NCBI GenBank assembly: GCA_964594075.1
Contig: CAZQKW010000015.1
Location: 3,274-67,273, forward strand
Direction: 5' to 3'
DNA length: 64,000 nt
From: CAZQKW01 sp964594075
GTDB taxonomy: Bacteria; Desulfobacterota; WTBG01; CAIYCZ01
The position numbers and the translations under genes were made by a program. Positions 16,057 through 25,128 of the stretch are shown piece by piece; position 1 is the first letter of the stretch; each line of letters begins with the position of its first letter. The notes below the pieces were generated by a model. That model searched no databases, was not told where the DNA came from, and saw nothing but the letters and a program-made list of their open reading frames with translations.

Positions 16057-17433
16057 ATGGCACGCGGATTTGTTATAGCAGGCGAGCGAAGCGGCGTCGG
16101 CAAAACGTCTTTAACGCTGGCAATTGTTAAATCCCTCATCAGCCGGGGATTGAGGGTGCAGTGTTTTAAAGTAGGCCCTGATTTTATTGATCCAGGTTAC
16201 CATGCGGCAGTTACTGGCCGGCCGCCGCGCAATCTTGATGGATGGATGATGGGCAAGGATCAATGTCTGAACTTGTTTGAACATAATAGCCGTGATGTTG
16301 ATATGGTGGTTATTGAAGGCGTTATGGGGCTCTTTGACGGCTATGATGGCCTATCTGAAGATGGTTCAACTGCACAAATCGCCAAATGGCTAAACCTGCC
16401 GGTCATTTTAATTATAGACGGAAGCTCCCTTGCGCGCAGCGCCGGGGCAGTTGCGCTGGGATTTGAAGTTTATGATCGAGAGCTTAAAATAGCCGGGATT
16501 ATTTTTAATCGGGTTGCCGGTGAAAATCACTTTCGATACCTGTGCGATGGTGTGCAAGCCCGCTGCGATGCAAAAGTCTTAGGCTATGTCCTGCGCAACA
16601 GCGAATGGGTATTAGGTGAACGCCATCTGGGTCTCATTATGGCTGAGGAGTCTGCAGATCTCAAGTTTAAAATTGCCTCAATGTCACGACAGTTAGAGCA
16701 GACCGTGAATATTGACGAGATAGTATCACTGGCGCGCCCGATTACGCAACAGCAGTTCAGAACAGTTCGGCATAAGCATCCTGAATCAACGACCATTGGC
16801 GTAGCACGCGATGAGGCCTTTTGTTTTTATTATCAAGATAATCTGGACTACCTTGAACAGCAGGGAGCACGGCTCGTTTTTTTCAGCCCAATTCATGATA
16901 GCTTCCTGCCAACAGGGATTGAGGGGCTCTATGTGCCCGGTGGGTATCCAGAGCTTTATGCTGCCGCTCTAAGCCGCAATAAAAATATGCGCGCGTCAAT
17001 TCGCGAATTTTGCTCTGCCAGGAATCCGGTATATGCAGAATGTGGTGGCCTGTTGTATTTGTTACAAAACCTTATTGATCAGCATGGCGTCAGGCATGAA
17101 ATGGTTGGGCTGTTTCCTGCGCAGGCACGAATACTTCCAAATCTGCAGCGCCTCGGTTACGTGGAGGGCGAGATTCTAAAAAATTGTCCGTTTTTGAGCG
17201 AAGGTAAAAAGTTCAGAGGCCATGAGTTCCATTATTCAGAAATTGAAGAGATGCCGCAGCAGGTGACGCGCTGTTATCGCATATCAGGGAGAAAAAGTCG
17301 GCCAGTATTTTATGAAGGCTATTCGATATATAACACTCTTGCAAGCTACATTCATATTCATTTTGCCTCCAATCCCTCTATTGCCGCGGAATTTGTTGCC
17401 GCGTGCAGGCGAGCTGTAGCATGCCGTTCTTGA
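16057..17433 (+). CDS. cbiA: cobyrinate a,c-diamide synthase
   Basis: A 458-residue protein. The N-terminal half is a dethiobiotin-synthetase-like ATPase with P-loop GERSGVGKTSL at residues 9-19 and VEGVMGLFDGYDG. The C-terminal half is a glutamine amidotransferase with YVPGGYPELYA and the nucleophile region YAECGGLLYL, and later GHEFHYSEI. This is the standard length and layout of CbiA/CobB, which amidates the a and c side chains of cobyrinic acid using Gln and ATP. Cytoplasmic. No other corrin gene is next to it, so the pathway is scattered. Its presence fits the B12-dependent proteins encoded at 39079 and 51735. Confidence 0.95.
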   Translation: MARGFVIAGERSGVGKTSLTLAIVKSLISRGLRVQCFKVGPDFIDPGYHAAVTGRPPRNLDGWMMGKDQCLNLFEHNSRDVDMVVIEGVMGLFDGYDGLSEDGSTAQIAKWLNLPVILIIDGSSLARSAGAVALGFEVYDRELKIAGIIFNRVAGENHFRYLCDGVQARCDAKVLGYVLRNSEWVLGERHLGLIMAEESADLKFKIASMSRQLEQTVNIDEIVSLARPITQQQFRTVRHKHPESTTIGVARDEAFCFYYQDNLDYLEQQGARLVFFSPIHDSFLPTGIEGLYVPGGYPELYAAALSRNKNMRASIREFCSARNPVYAECGGLLYLLQNLIDQHGVRHEMVGLFPAQARILPNLQRLGYVEGEILKNCPFLSEGKKFRGHEFHYSEIEEMPQQVTRCYRISGRKSRPVFYEGYSIYNTLASYIHIHFASNPSIAAEFVAACRRAVACRS

Positions 17434-17515
17434 CACCGCAGGCGATGTAGGATATGTTTCAATTTTTTATATTATGGGATAAAAAAATTATAGGTGAAAA
17501 AAGGTAAAAAAAGAC

Positions 17516-18682
17516 ATGCAGGAATTCAGACGCATTACGAGGCTTCCCCCTTATATTTTTAGTATCATTGACACCCTGAAACTACAAGCGCGCAGGGAGG
17601 GAGAGGACATCATTGATCTGGGGATGGGCAATCCGGATCTCCCCACACCGCAACCAGTGGTGGATAAAATGATTGAAGCGGTTCAGAACCCTAAAAACCA
17701 CCGTTATTCTGTGTCGCGGGGAATTTACAAGCTGCGGTTAGCAATAACCAATTGGTACCGGCGCAAATTTAATGTTGATCTTGATCCGGACAGCGAGGCC
17801 ATCGTGACCATGGGAGCAAAGGAAGGCCTCAGCCATATGGCGCTTTCAATAATCAGTTCGGGCGACGTGGTGCTGGTGCCCAATCCTGCCTATCCTATTC
17901 ATCCTTATTCAGTGGTAATCGCCGGCGGGGATCTAATCAATTTTCCCATTGGCAATGAGTGGGATTTTTTTGAGCAGTTGATGAAGGCGGTTAAACGAAC
18001 CTGGCCAAAACCTAAACTGCTGATCATATCGTTCCCTAACAATCCGACCACGGCGGTCGTTGACCTTGATTTTTTCAAAAAAGTAGTTGATTTTGCCCGC
18101 GAAAACCAGTGTCTGGTTATCCATGATCTTGCCTATGCAGACTTGGTATTTGACGAATATCAGGCGCCCAGCATGCTGCAGGTGGCGGGCGCAAAAGAGA
18201 TCGGGGTGGAGTTCTTTTCGATGTCAAAAAGTTACAGCATGCCGGGATGGCGCGTTGGTTTTGCGGTTGGCAATGCTCAGATGATCGCAGCACTGGCGCG
18301 GCTTAAGAGTTATTTTGATTACGGAATGTTCCAACCCATTCAGATTGCTTCAATCATTGCCCTTAATGAATTATACGCTGTTCCCAGAGAGGTCGCCGCT
18401 GTGTATCAAAGCAGACGAGATGTGCTGGTAGAGGGGCTCAATAAAATAGGCTGGGAAATAGAAAAACCGAAGGCAACCATGTTTGTATGGGCGCAAATTC
18501 CGGGAAAATTTAAACAGATGGGATCGCTTGATTTTTCCAAGGTCCTGTTGAAAGAGGCAAAGGTGGCGGTTTCTCCGGGAATCGGATTTGGAGAATACGG
18601 AGAGGGCTATGTTCGCTTTGCTTTGGTTGAAAATGAACACCGAATCCGGCAGGCGATACGCGGCATACGGGGAGTGCTGTAA
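17516..18682 (+). CDS. alaC: class I/II aminotransferase, alanine-transaminase type
   Basis: A 388-residue PLP enzyme. Motifs: DLGMGNPDLPTPQ near the N terminus, NPAYPIHPYS, SFPNNPTTAV and the PLP lysine in SMSKSYSMPGWRVGF, followed by the substrate Arg in YVRFALVENEHRIRQA. This set is typical of the AlaC/YfdZ group (glutamate-pyruvate transaminase), close to LL-diaminopimelate aminotransferases. The stop codon abuts the ATG of homoserine dehydrogenase, so the two are translationally coupled; that pairing is common for this aminotransferase subgroup. Cytoplasmic amino-acid metabolism. Symbol moderately sure. Confidence 0.9.
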   Translation: MQEFRRITRLPPYIFSIIDTLKLQARREGEDIIDLGMGNPDLPTPQPVVDKMIEAVQNPKNHRYSVSRGIYKLRLAITNWYRRKFNVDLDPDSEAIVTMGAKEGLSHMALSIISSGDVVLVPNPAYPIHPYSVVIAGGDLINFPIGNEWDFFEQLMKAVKRTWPKPKLLIISFPNNPTTAVVDLDFFKKVVDFARENQCLVIHDLAYADLVFDEYQAPSMLQVAGAKEIGVEFFSMSKSYSMPGWRVGFAVGNAQMIAALARLKSYFDYGMFQPIQIASIIALNELYAVPREVAAVYQSRRDVLVEGLNKIGWEIEKPKATMFVWAQIPGKFKQMGSLDFSKVLLKEAKVAVSPGIGFGEYGEGYVRFALVENEHRIRQAIRGIRGVL

Positions 18683-20005
18683 ATGAAAAGAATTGTATTA
18701 GGACTCATTGGCTTTGGCACCATTGGCACCGGCGTCGTAAAACTTCTGCAAAAAAATGCTGCGCTCATACGCCGGCGCCTTGGCGCTCAGCTTGTTTTAA
18801 AGCGCATTGCTGATCTTGATATTACCTCTGCCCGGGATGTTGCGGTATCACCCAGTGTGCTGACCACAGACGCAGCACACGTTATTGATGATGCCGATAT
18901 TAATATTGTCATTGAACTTATGGGCGGGATACAGCCGGCGAAAAAGTATATTATGCGCGCGCTGAAAAACGGTAAGCATGTAGTAACCGCGAACAAAGCG
19001 CTGCTTGCTGAATCTGGTGCGGACATTTTTAGAGTGGCTGCAGAGCAGGGTGTTGACGTGGCATTTGAAGGCAGCGTTGGTGGCGGCATACCGATTATCA
19101 GGGCGGTCCGGGAAGGTTTTTCAGCAAATCATCTTCTTGGCATATTCGGAATTCTTAATGGCACATCAAATTATATTTTAAGCAGAATGACCGAACAGAA
19201 TGAACATTTTGAGAAAGTTCTCAAGGATGCCCAGCAACAGGGTTTTGCCGAAGCAGACCCGACGCTTGACATTGAAGGCATAGACACGGCACATAAACTG
19301 GCGGTGTTAATTAATTTGGCCTACGGCAGGAATATCAAGTTCAAAAACATATATACCGAGGGGATTTCCGAGATTACCCCCCTTGACATAGAATTTGCCC
19401 GGGAACTGGGATATACCATCAAGCTCCTTGCAATCTGCAGGGGAAACGCTGAAAAGGTGGATGCCCGCGTCCATCCAACACTCATTCCAGAGAGGCATCT
19501 GCTGTCGCAAGTCAGCGGAACGTTTAATGCGGTTTTTCTGCAGGGTGATGCGGTGGGACCCTGTATGCTTTACGGCAAGGGTGCGGGAATGATGCCGACG
19601 GCAAGCGCGGTTGTGTCAGACATTATTGATCTTGCGCGCAACATACAAAAGGGGATCTCCCAAAGAATTCTACCGGCAACCGCATGCGCCAGCCCCGTCT
19701 GCGACATTAAAGTCAGAGATATCAGCAATATCCAGACCCGGTATTATCTGCGATTTTCTGCAGTTGATAAACCTGGGGTGCTTGCCAACATAGCTGGCAT
19801 ACTTGGCCGTAACCAGATCAGTATTCATTCAGTGATGCAACGCGGCAGGCGCATGCGCGGCGGGGCGGTGCCTATTTTTATGCTCACTCATGAGGCGAGG
19901 GAATCAAACTTGCAAAAAGCGCTGCGGGAAATGAATCGGCTCACGATATTGCGCGGAAAAACCATGTGCATACGCATTGAAGACAGTTTTTTGCAGGCAG
20001 AATAA
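18683..20005 (+). CDS. hom: homoserine dehydrogenase
   Basis: A 440-residue protein. The N-terminal NAD(P)-binding motif GFGTIGTGVV is at residues 9-18; VTANKALLAE and EGSVGGGIPII are the conserved central segments, with LNGTSNYILSRM and EADPTLDIEGIDTAHKL in the catalytic domain. A C-terminal ACT domain (YYLRFSAVDKPGVLANIAGIL) gives feedback control, usually by threonine. It reduces aspartate semialdehyde to homoserine in threonine and methionine synthesis. The ATG directly follows the TAA of the aminotransferase gene. Confidence 0.96.
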   Translation: MKRIVLGLIGFGTIGTGVVKLLQKNAALIRRRLGAQLVLKRIADLDITSARDVAVSPSVLTTDAAHVIDDADINIVIELMGGIQPAKKYIMRALKNGKHVVTANKALLAESGADIFRVAAEQGVDVAFEGSVGGGIPIIRAVREGFSANHLLGIFGILNGTSNYILSRMTEQNEHFEKVLKDAQQQGFAEADPTLDIEGIDTAHKLAVLINLAYGRNIKFKNIYTEGISEITPLDIEFARELGYTIKLLAICRGNAEKVDARVHPTLIPERHLLSQVSGTFNAVFLQGDAVGPCMLYGKGAGMMPTASAVVSDIIDLARNIQKGISQRILPATACASPVCDIKVRDISNIQTRYYLRFSAVDKPGVLANIAGILGRNQISIHSVMQRGRRMRGGAVPIFMLTHEARESNLQKALREMNRLTILRGKTMCIRIEDSFLQAE

Positions 20006-20058
20006 TCATTAAAATTGGCAAAGATCATAAAATAAGACTGCTAATGCTTTTTTAAGTA

Positions 20059-21000
20059 TCAACTTCGATTAAATACCAGACAGGACCACCCCTCATCTTC
20101 AGTTTCTTTGTTAAACGATATATCCCCGGCAAAGGCCTCGGTTACCTCCATCGCTTTTTCCTTAAGAATCCCTGACAAAATGAGGTAACCGCAGGGGGCA
20201 AGATGATTAATCAAGTCTTTTTTTAAATCAATCAGGGTCTGCGGCAGTATATTGGCGACAATGATAGAAAAAAGACCATTAACGGTATGCAGTGGCATAT
20301 CACTCAAGATTATTTTCCCAGAAACATTGTTTTTTTTCGCGTTGTTTTTTGCGCACGCTACCGCCTGATAATCAATATCAATTCCAACTACATGCGGAAT
20401 GCCTAAAAGGGCAGCTGCAATTGCAAGTATTCCCGAACCAGTTCCGACGTCAAGCAGGGCATGTTTGTTGTGTTCATCGATTTTATCCACTATTTCCTCT
20501 ATAGCCTGAAGGCACAATCGGGTTGATGGGTGCGTACCAGTGCCAAAAGCCATACCCGGATCAAGCTCGATAATAATTTCATCGGCGCGTTTCCAATAAT
20601 TCGTCCAGGAGGGTTTAATTACTATCCGCTGCGTTACTTTAATCGGTTGGAAAAACGACTTCCATTGAGCATTCCAGTCCTGGTCTTCAATCTCGTTAGT
20701 TATCAATTCAAACTTTGTAGCACCGGTTAGTGAGGATAAAGAGGTGAGATAATTTCTGATCGCGGAAATACGGCACGATATAGAGGCGTCTTTCTTGAAA
20801 TAGGCGTTTAAAATTATATTTCTATCAGCAGAGGCAATGCCTGCGGATGTCACCTGGTTTTCCTCTGCTATACCATTTGCTCCCTGTTCCATAAGATAGT
20901 TTGCAACCGCATCAGCCCATGATAAGGGAACAGCAACTTTTATTTCTATCCATACGGTTGTTGTTTGCAGGTTGTTATCTTTCGGTTGGTTGAAAATCAT
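20059..21000 (-). CDS. prmA: ribosomal protein L11 methyltransferase
   Basis: A 313-residue SAM-dependent methyltransferase. The N-terminal third is the substrate-recognition domain (WIEIKVAVPLSWADAVANYL), then DPGMAFGTGTHPSTRLCLQ, the SAM motif DVGTGSGILAIAAALLG and the NILPQTLIDL motif (NxxP/A type). This is the PrmA signature; it methylates L11 (RplK). It converges on hom with about 53 bases between, in which I see only a weak hairpin. No close partner on its own strand. Confidence 0.93.
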   Translation of the reverse strand: MIFNQPKDNNLQTTTVWIEIKVAVPLSWADAVANYLMEQGANGIAEENQVTSAGIASADRNIILNAYFKKDASISCRISAIRNYLTSLSSLTGATKFELITNEIEDQDWNAQWKSFFQPIKVTQRIVIKPSWTNYWKRADEIIIELDPGMAFGTGTHPSTRLCLQAIEEIVDKIDEHNKHALLDVGTGSGILAIAAALLGIPHVVGIDIDYQAVACAKNNAKKNNVSGKIILSDMPLHTVNGLFSIIVANILPQTLIDLKKDLINHLAPCGYLILSGILKEKAMEVTEAFAGDISFNKETEDEGWSCLVFNRS

Positions 21001-21428
21001 AATGGTTCAGTATTCATGCCGGCTATAAACGCTGCCTCTAAGTGCGCAGCAGGGGTTAAGTCTATCCAAAGATATGGAACATTTATCTGGCTTCTGATTC
21101 ATTTGTTCGGGCTCAATGCTCGCAGTAACGGATTGTTGTGTTCGTCCCAAGCCATAGCTCGCACCGCCCGCAACTACTTTCACCCAAAGCCAAACGATAC
21201 AAATATGAGAGCACAATTCTCAGAAGTCAACAGGTAAGAAACTAAAAATTATTCCTACCGTAACACAATAAAATTCATTATACTACATTCTGCAGTAAGT
21301 TTTGACCGGTTTCATGCCGCGCAAGCCCCGCTTTGAAAACGAGGGTCAAGAGGCATGTATCTGAAAAGGATAATTAAGCTTCGGGAAGTCCCGCCTTGGA
21401 GGCGGGGAGCTTCACAATCGGGTTTAAT
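21001..21428. other. 428-base intergenic region with an IS-end-like hairpin
   Basis: No gene of convincing quality. Short overlapping frames on both strands between 20965 and 21237 lack RBS and domain. The right end (21385-21413) is a strong GC hairpin that looks like the right end of an IS200/IS605-type element. The stretch 21010-21240 may be a decayed remnant, but I cannot identify a transposase in it. Confidence 0.4.
21385..21413 (+). repeat. GC-rich hairpin, IS200/IS605 right-end-like
   Basis: GAAG-T-CCCGCC, loop TTGGA, GGCGGG-GAG-CTTC. The stem with unpaired bases followed by CAC recalls the hairpin ends used by Y1-transposase elements. It ends 16 bases before the queE ATG, so it will be in that gene's leader and could affect its expression. 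Confidence 0.4.
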
Positions 21429-22064
21429 ATGAAAATAAACGAAATTTTTACCAGCATTCAAGGAGAAACATCGTTTGCCGGGCTGCCGTTCACGTTTGTC
21501 CGGCTTACCGGATGCAATCTGCGCTGCATTTATTGCGATACGCAGTATGCCTACGATGAGGGGACAGAATGGACGATAGATAAAATTTTGTCAGACATTC
21601 AGCGGCGCGGCATTCCCCGCATTGTAATAACGGGGGGCGAACCATTGTTGCAAAACGAAACCTACAGCCTCTGCGCACAATTATTAGACCGAGAATATGT
21701 GGTTTTGTTAGAGACCAATGGCAGCTTATCAATTAAAAATGTTGATCAACGCGTGCACCGAATTCTTGATTTAAAATGTCCGGCCAGCGGCATGGATGCA
21801 TATATGGATTTTAAAAATGTCAACTATTTGACGCGACAGGATGAAGTAAAGTTTGTTGTATCTGACTGGTACGACTTTCAATGGGCTCTTTCCGTCGTGG
21901 AGCGCTTTGATCTTGAAAAAATCGCTGGCATTCTCATGTCACCTGTTCACCAAAGAATGCGCCCCAACGAGCTGGCAGAATGGATTATTCAGGCAAAAAT
22001 CAACGCTCGTCTTCAGCTCCAGTTACAGAAATATATATGGCCGGGAAAGAATCGCGGCACATAA
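21429..22064 (+). CDS. queE: 7-carboxy-7-deazaguanine synthase (radical SAM)
   Basis: A 211-residue protein; the ATG at 21429 gives the family N terminus MKINEIFTSIQGE. The radical SAM cluster motif reads CNLRCIYCD (Cys-x3-Cys-x2-Cys), followed by VITGGEPLLQ and ETNGS. QueE turns 6-carboxytetrahydropterin into 7-carboxy-7-deazaguanine for queuosine or other 7-deazaguanine products. The other queuosine genes are not in the window. The 3' end overlaps the start of the glycosyltransferase gene by 28 bases, so they form one transcript. A GC hairpin lies in the leader. Confidence 0.93.
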   Translation: MKINEIFTSIQGETSFAGLPFTFVRLTGCNLRCIYCDTQYAYDEGTEWTIDKILSDIQRRGIPRIVITGGEPLLQNETYSLCAQLLDREYVVLLETNGSLSIKNVDQRVHRILDLKCPASGMDAYMDFKNVNYLTRQDEVKFVVSDWYDFQWALSVVERFDLEKIAGILMSPVHQRMRPNELAEWIIQAKINARLQLQLQKYIWPGKNRGT

Positions 22065-23044
22065 GCGATAGGCTCCATATCCTTGTCGTGCATCAGGGAG
22101 CAATCGGTGATCTCATACTCTCGCTGCCATGCTTTTATGCTCTGCGCACAAAATTTCCCAGCGCGCACATTGAAGTTATGGGTTATCCCCGCACATTGAG
22201 TCTCATTCACAAAAGATTTTACGCCGACGACATCGTTTCTGTTGATAGGGCATGGGTTGCGTCTCTTTATAGCGAAGACAGCGCGCTTAATGATGAATTG
22301 ATTCAATATCTGCAGCGGTTTGCGAAGATTGTTATTTTCGGCGGCACGGCGCAGGCTGTTGTGATTAACAATATAAAACGGGTTAATGAACAGCAGGACG
22401 CCTTCATAATAAGAACCTTTCCTGCATCGCCGGCAATTCAGCATATTATTGATTTTCAATTGCGGCAGCTTTCAATGCATGGTTTTAACACCACCACTAA
22501 TACGCCGACCATTTATTTGAGCGCCGATGACGTCAACCAAGCTCATTCTTTTTTTAGTCAACACGGTTTTAACGCCCAGAGAGGCCCCCGTATAGCGATT
22601 CATCCGGGCAGCGGCAGTAAACATAAAAACTGGATGCTGCAAAATTACTGCGCACTTATTCAGGAGTTATATAAGCGATACGCAGAGCCGGTATTGATAG
22701 TTCAGGGACCTGCTGAATACAAAGAATCGCAGCAATTGACTGAACTGCTTTGTAACACAGAATATGTTGTGCTCAATTATCTGGATTTGCCAGTGCTTGC
22801 AGCAATACTTTCGCGCTGCAATCTCTATATTGGCAATGACACGGGAATAACGCATCTTGCCGCCGCCGCCGGTGTGCCAACAATCGCATTGTTTGGACCG
22901 ACTGATCCGCATATCTGGGGGCCGCGCGGCAGGCAGGTTTTTATAGTAAGGGAACTTACAGCCGAAGGGCCAGGCTGGAAATGGGGCAGCACAGATGCGG
23001 TGAAGGGAGTGGTTTTACAAGTTCTTGGAAAAAGCGGCTTTTAA
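22037..23044 (+). CDS. glycosyltransferase family 9 (LPS heptosyltransferase-like)
   Basis: A 335-residue protein starting at the ATG at 22037 inside the end of queE. N-terminal LHILVVHQGAIGDLILSLPC is the acceptor-side Rossmann motif of GT9. Later come IAIHPGSGSKHKNW and GNDTGITHLAAAAGVPTIALFGPTDPHIWGP, the ADP-heptose binding site. GT9 enzymes add heptose or related sugars to lipid A core at the inner face of the inner membrane, which supports a Gram-negative envelope. The stop codon shares a TTAA with the stop of the converging gene. Confidence 0.9.
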   Translation: MAGKESRHISDRLHILVVHQGAIGDLILSLPCFYALRTKFPSAHIEVMGYPRTLSLIHKRFYADDIVSVDRAWVASLYSEDSALNDELIQYLQRFAKIVIFGGTAQAVVINNIKRVNEQQDAFIIRTFPASPAIQHIIDFQLRQLSMHGFNTTTNTPTIYLSADDVNQAHSFFSQHGFNAQRGPRIAIHPGSGSKHKNWMLQNYCALIQELYKRYAEPVLIVQGPAEYKESQQLTELLCNTEYVVLNYLDLPVLAAILSRCNLYIGNDTGITHLAAAAGVPTIALFGPTDPHIWGPRGRQVFIVRELTAEGPGWKWGSTDAVKGVVLQVLGKSGF

Positions 23045-23772
23045 TTTGCCAGCGGCTCTTTTAGATTTTCAGGATGAAATACGGCACTTTTCTTAATTAA
23101 AAACGTCATCACGCCATTATATTCGGCATTTTGCCGTATAAAACGTTCAAGCCTGGACAGCTCTTCCGGAGTAAAAATAGAACTGCTTTTTTTGAGAATG
23201 CGGGCAATTTGTTCTTCCACCAGAGGCACAAATGAAATGTTAGCCTCGGTAACTTCAATAGCTTCAGCAGCGCAGTGCACCGGATCAATCTGCTGGGCTT
23301 CTTCCTGCACGATTTCTATAAAACGCTCTACCTTTTCTTGGGTAGACGGCTCGCGCATTTCATGGACGAGCTGTTTTTTCAGATCTTGGCGCTGAATCTC
23401 AACCGTTGTCGTAACTTCTAATTTTGCCGGCACTACTTCATAGCGAACGGGTTCTAAAACAGATGTTCGCCAGCGTTTGATTAAAAAAGTCTCTTTTCCG
23501 TTGGTAGTCTCAAAATAGAGAATGCGGTGCGGGTCAAAGTAGGGCCCTTCGCTGTAAAATGAATTTTCAATAATGGTGAGATTTTCTAACATATGACCGC
23601 TGTGTTTATAAGAAAAAGCGCCATAGTCGTTTTTTCCGACCTCGCGATATTCAAGGGGATGTTCTTTTTGAATGTCAACAATCACCTCATCACGAACATA
23701 TTCTGGAATTTGATCAAAGGGCGTTGACACATAGAGTGCATTGCAGTCAATACAGCGTATTATCTTGTTCAT
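23041..23772 (-). CDS. hypothetical protein with N-terminal Cys pair, linked to HD-GYP regulator
   Basis: A 243-residue soluble protein. It starts MNKIIRCIDCNALYVSTPFDQIP, with a CxxC that could be half of a zinc site. The middle is beta-rich (FLIKRWRTSVLEP), and residues 140-215 are strongly helical with many Glu and Gln. No known family recognised. Its start overlaps the stop of the HD-GYP response regulator gene by 4 bases (ATGA type), so the two are translated together and it may be its output partner or effector. Confidence 0.7.
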   Translation of the reverse strand: MNKIIRCIDCNALYVSTPFDQIPEYVRDEVIVDIQKEHPLEYREVGKNDYGAFSYKHSGHMLENLTIIENSFYSEGPYFDPHRILYFETTNGKETFLIKRWRTSVLEPVRYEVVPAKLEVTTTVEIQRQDLKKQLVHEMREPSTQEKVERFIEIVQEEAQQIDPVHCAAEAIEVTEANISFVPLVEEQIARILKKSSSIFTPEELSRLERFIRQNAEYNGVMTFLIKKSAVFHPENLKEPLAN

Positions 23773-24863
23773 TGCAGCCTCTTGTCGTTGGTTTGCAGTG
23801 CGTTAAAAAAAACTTGCAGTAGATGCGGATCTACTTCGCCAGCCGAATAAATATTCATGTTGTTAATGATATCCTGCTTTGTTTGTGTTTCAGGAAATGG
23901 TTTTGCCAGAAGCTGCGCATCATAAATGTTTGCGATTCTGAGGATTCTCGCCCCCAGCGGGATTTCAGTGCCCCGGAGGCTATTAGGGAAGCCCTTTCCG
24001 TCATACCGTTCGTGATGGTGGAGAATTATTTCCAGGATTGACGCAGGAAGCCGTGCAGGTTCAAGCAGTTTGACTCCCAGGGCGGGATGCTCTTGCCATT
24101 CACCTGTTTGCCGATCTGGCACCTGAAGTTCTCTCTCTATATCCATGCACAGTTTGCCGATATCATGGAAATATGCGGCAATTTCAATTGACCCTTTTTG
24201 ATAATCAGTGAGTTGCAGGGCATCAAAAAAGAGGCAGCTATAATGGTAAATTCTTTCAGCATGATCAGCATAGGCATACGTCTTATGGTGAAAAATATCT
24301 GCGATCAGTTTTAACAATTTAAAACACTCTATATTTCCGGTCGACCGTGTTGTGCTGTAATTAGAAAGGCGGTGTGCAGCAATTTCATGTATATGCAGTG
24401 CGCTCCTTTCAAATATCTTCTTGGCCTTTTCTTTAATGGAGATGTCTTTAACATTTCCAATCTCTTCTAAAAGCGTGCGTATTTCGCGTCCCTGTTTCTT
24501 TTTTCCCAGTGACTTTTCCACTACGATATGCACATCATCTTTATCAAAGGGTTTGGCAATAAAGTCAGACACGCCATACTGGTTGGCAGAAGTTATTGTT
24601 CCCAGTGTGCCGTAAGCGGTAATAATTATCACGCTGATGTCTTTGTTATGTTCTCGGACTTCTTTAAGCACATCTATGCCGCTTTTCCCGGGCATTTTAA
24701 GATCGAGAGTCATTAAATCAATGGGATATTGTTTGATAATATCAAGTGCCTTTTCGCCATCTTCTGCTGTATAGACGTTATACGAGGGCTTTAATATCAT
24801 TCGCAGAGACTCGCGCGGACCAATTTCATCGTCCACAATAAGAATATTAGCTTTATCAATCAT
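23769..24863 (-). CDS. response regulator with HD-GYP-type phosphodiesterase output
   Basis: A 364-residue protein; the ATG at 24863 follows AAGGAGA. Residues 5-120 are a receiver domain (ILIVDDE, phospho-Asp in LMTLDLKMPG, Lys in IAKPFDKDD). The output domain has FHDIGKL, then EHPALG, and HHHERYDGKGFPNSLRGTEIPLGARILRIANIYDA. This is the HD-GYP pattern with GFP in place of GYP, so c-di-GMP hydrolysis is likely but not certain. It is followed by the 243-residue gene with a 4-base overlap. The receiver is close to that of the NtrC-type regulator upstream. Confidence 0.88.
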   Translation of the reverse strand: MIDKANILIVDDEIGPRESLRMILKPSYNVYTAEDGEKALDIIKQYPIDLMTLDLKMPGKSGIDVLKEVREHNKDISVIIITAYGTLGTITSANQYGVSDFIAKPFDKDDVHIVVEKSLGKKKQGREIRTLLEEIGNVKDISIKEKAKKIFERSALHIHEIAAHRLSNYSTTRSTGNIECFKLLKLIADIFHHKTYAYADHAERIYHYSCLFFDALQLTDYQKGSIEIAAYFHDIGKLCMDIERELQVPDRQTGEWQEHPALGVKLLEPARLPASILEIILHHHERYDGKGFPNSLRGTEIPLGARILRIANIYDAQLLAKPFPETQTKQDIINNMNIYSAGEVDPHLLQVFFNALQTNDKRLQ

Positions 24864-25128
24864 GAGAGTTCTCCTTTGAAAATTGTGCACGCCACTGAAT
24901 AGCTAACAACCATTTTGCAAGTAGTCTGCCAAAAAATGAAAAAGGTTTTAATTGTAACCTATTGAAATAACTACATAAATAAACTGAATGAAAAAAAGAA
25001 GTGGAATAGAGAAGGGGTCCGAACTTCAAATTTTATTACTTATTTGTCCGGACAGGGCGTGAAGGTGAGTTAATATATTGAAATAACTTAAAAAAATTAC
25101 TTCTAAAGAAATTGTACAAAGTTGAACA

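Noticed and set aside
15849..16139. 96-codon frame on the minus strand overlapping the cbiA start
   Set aside because: It overlaps the true cbiA start, has no RBS and its composition does not look like a protein.
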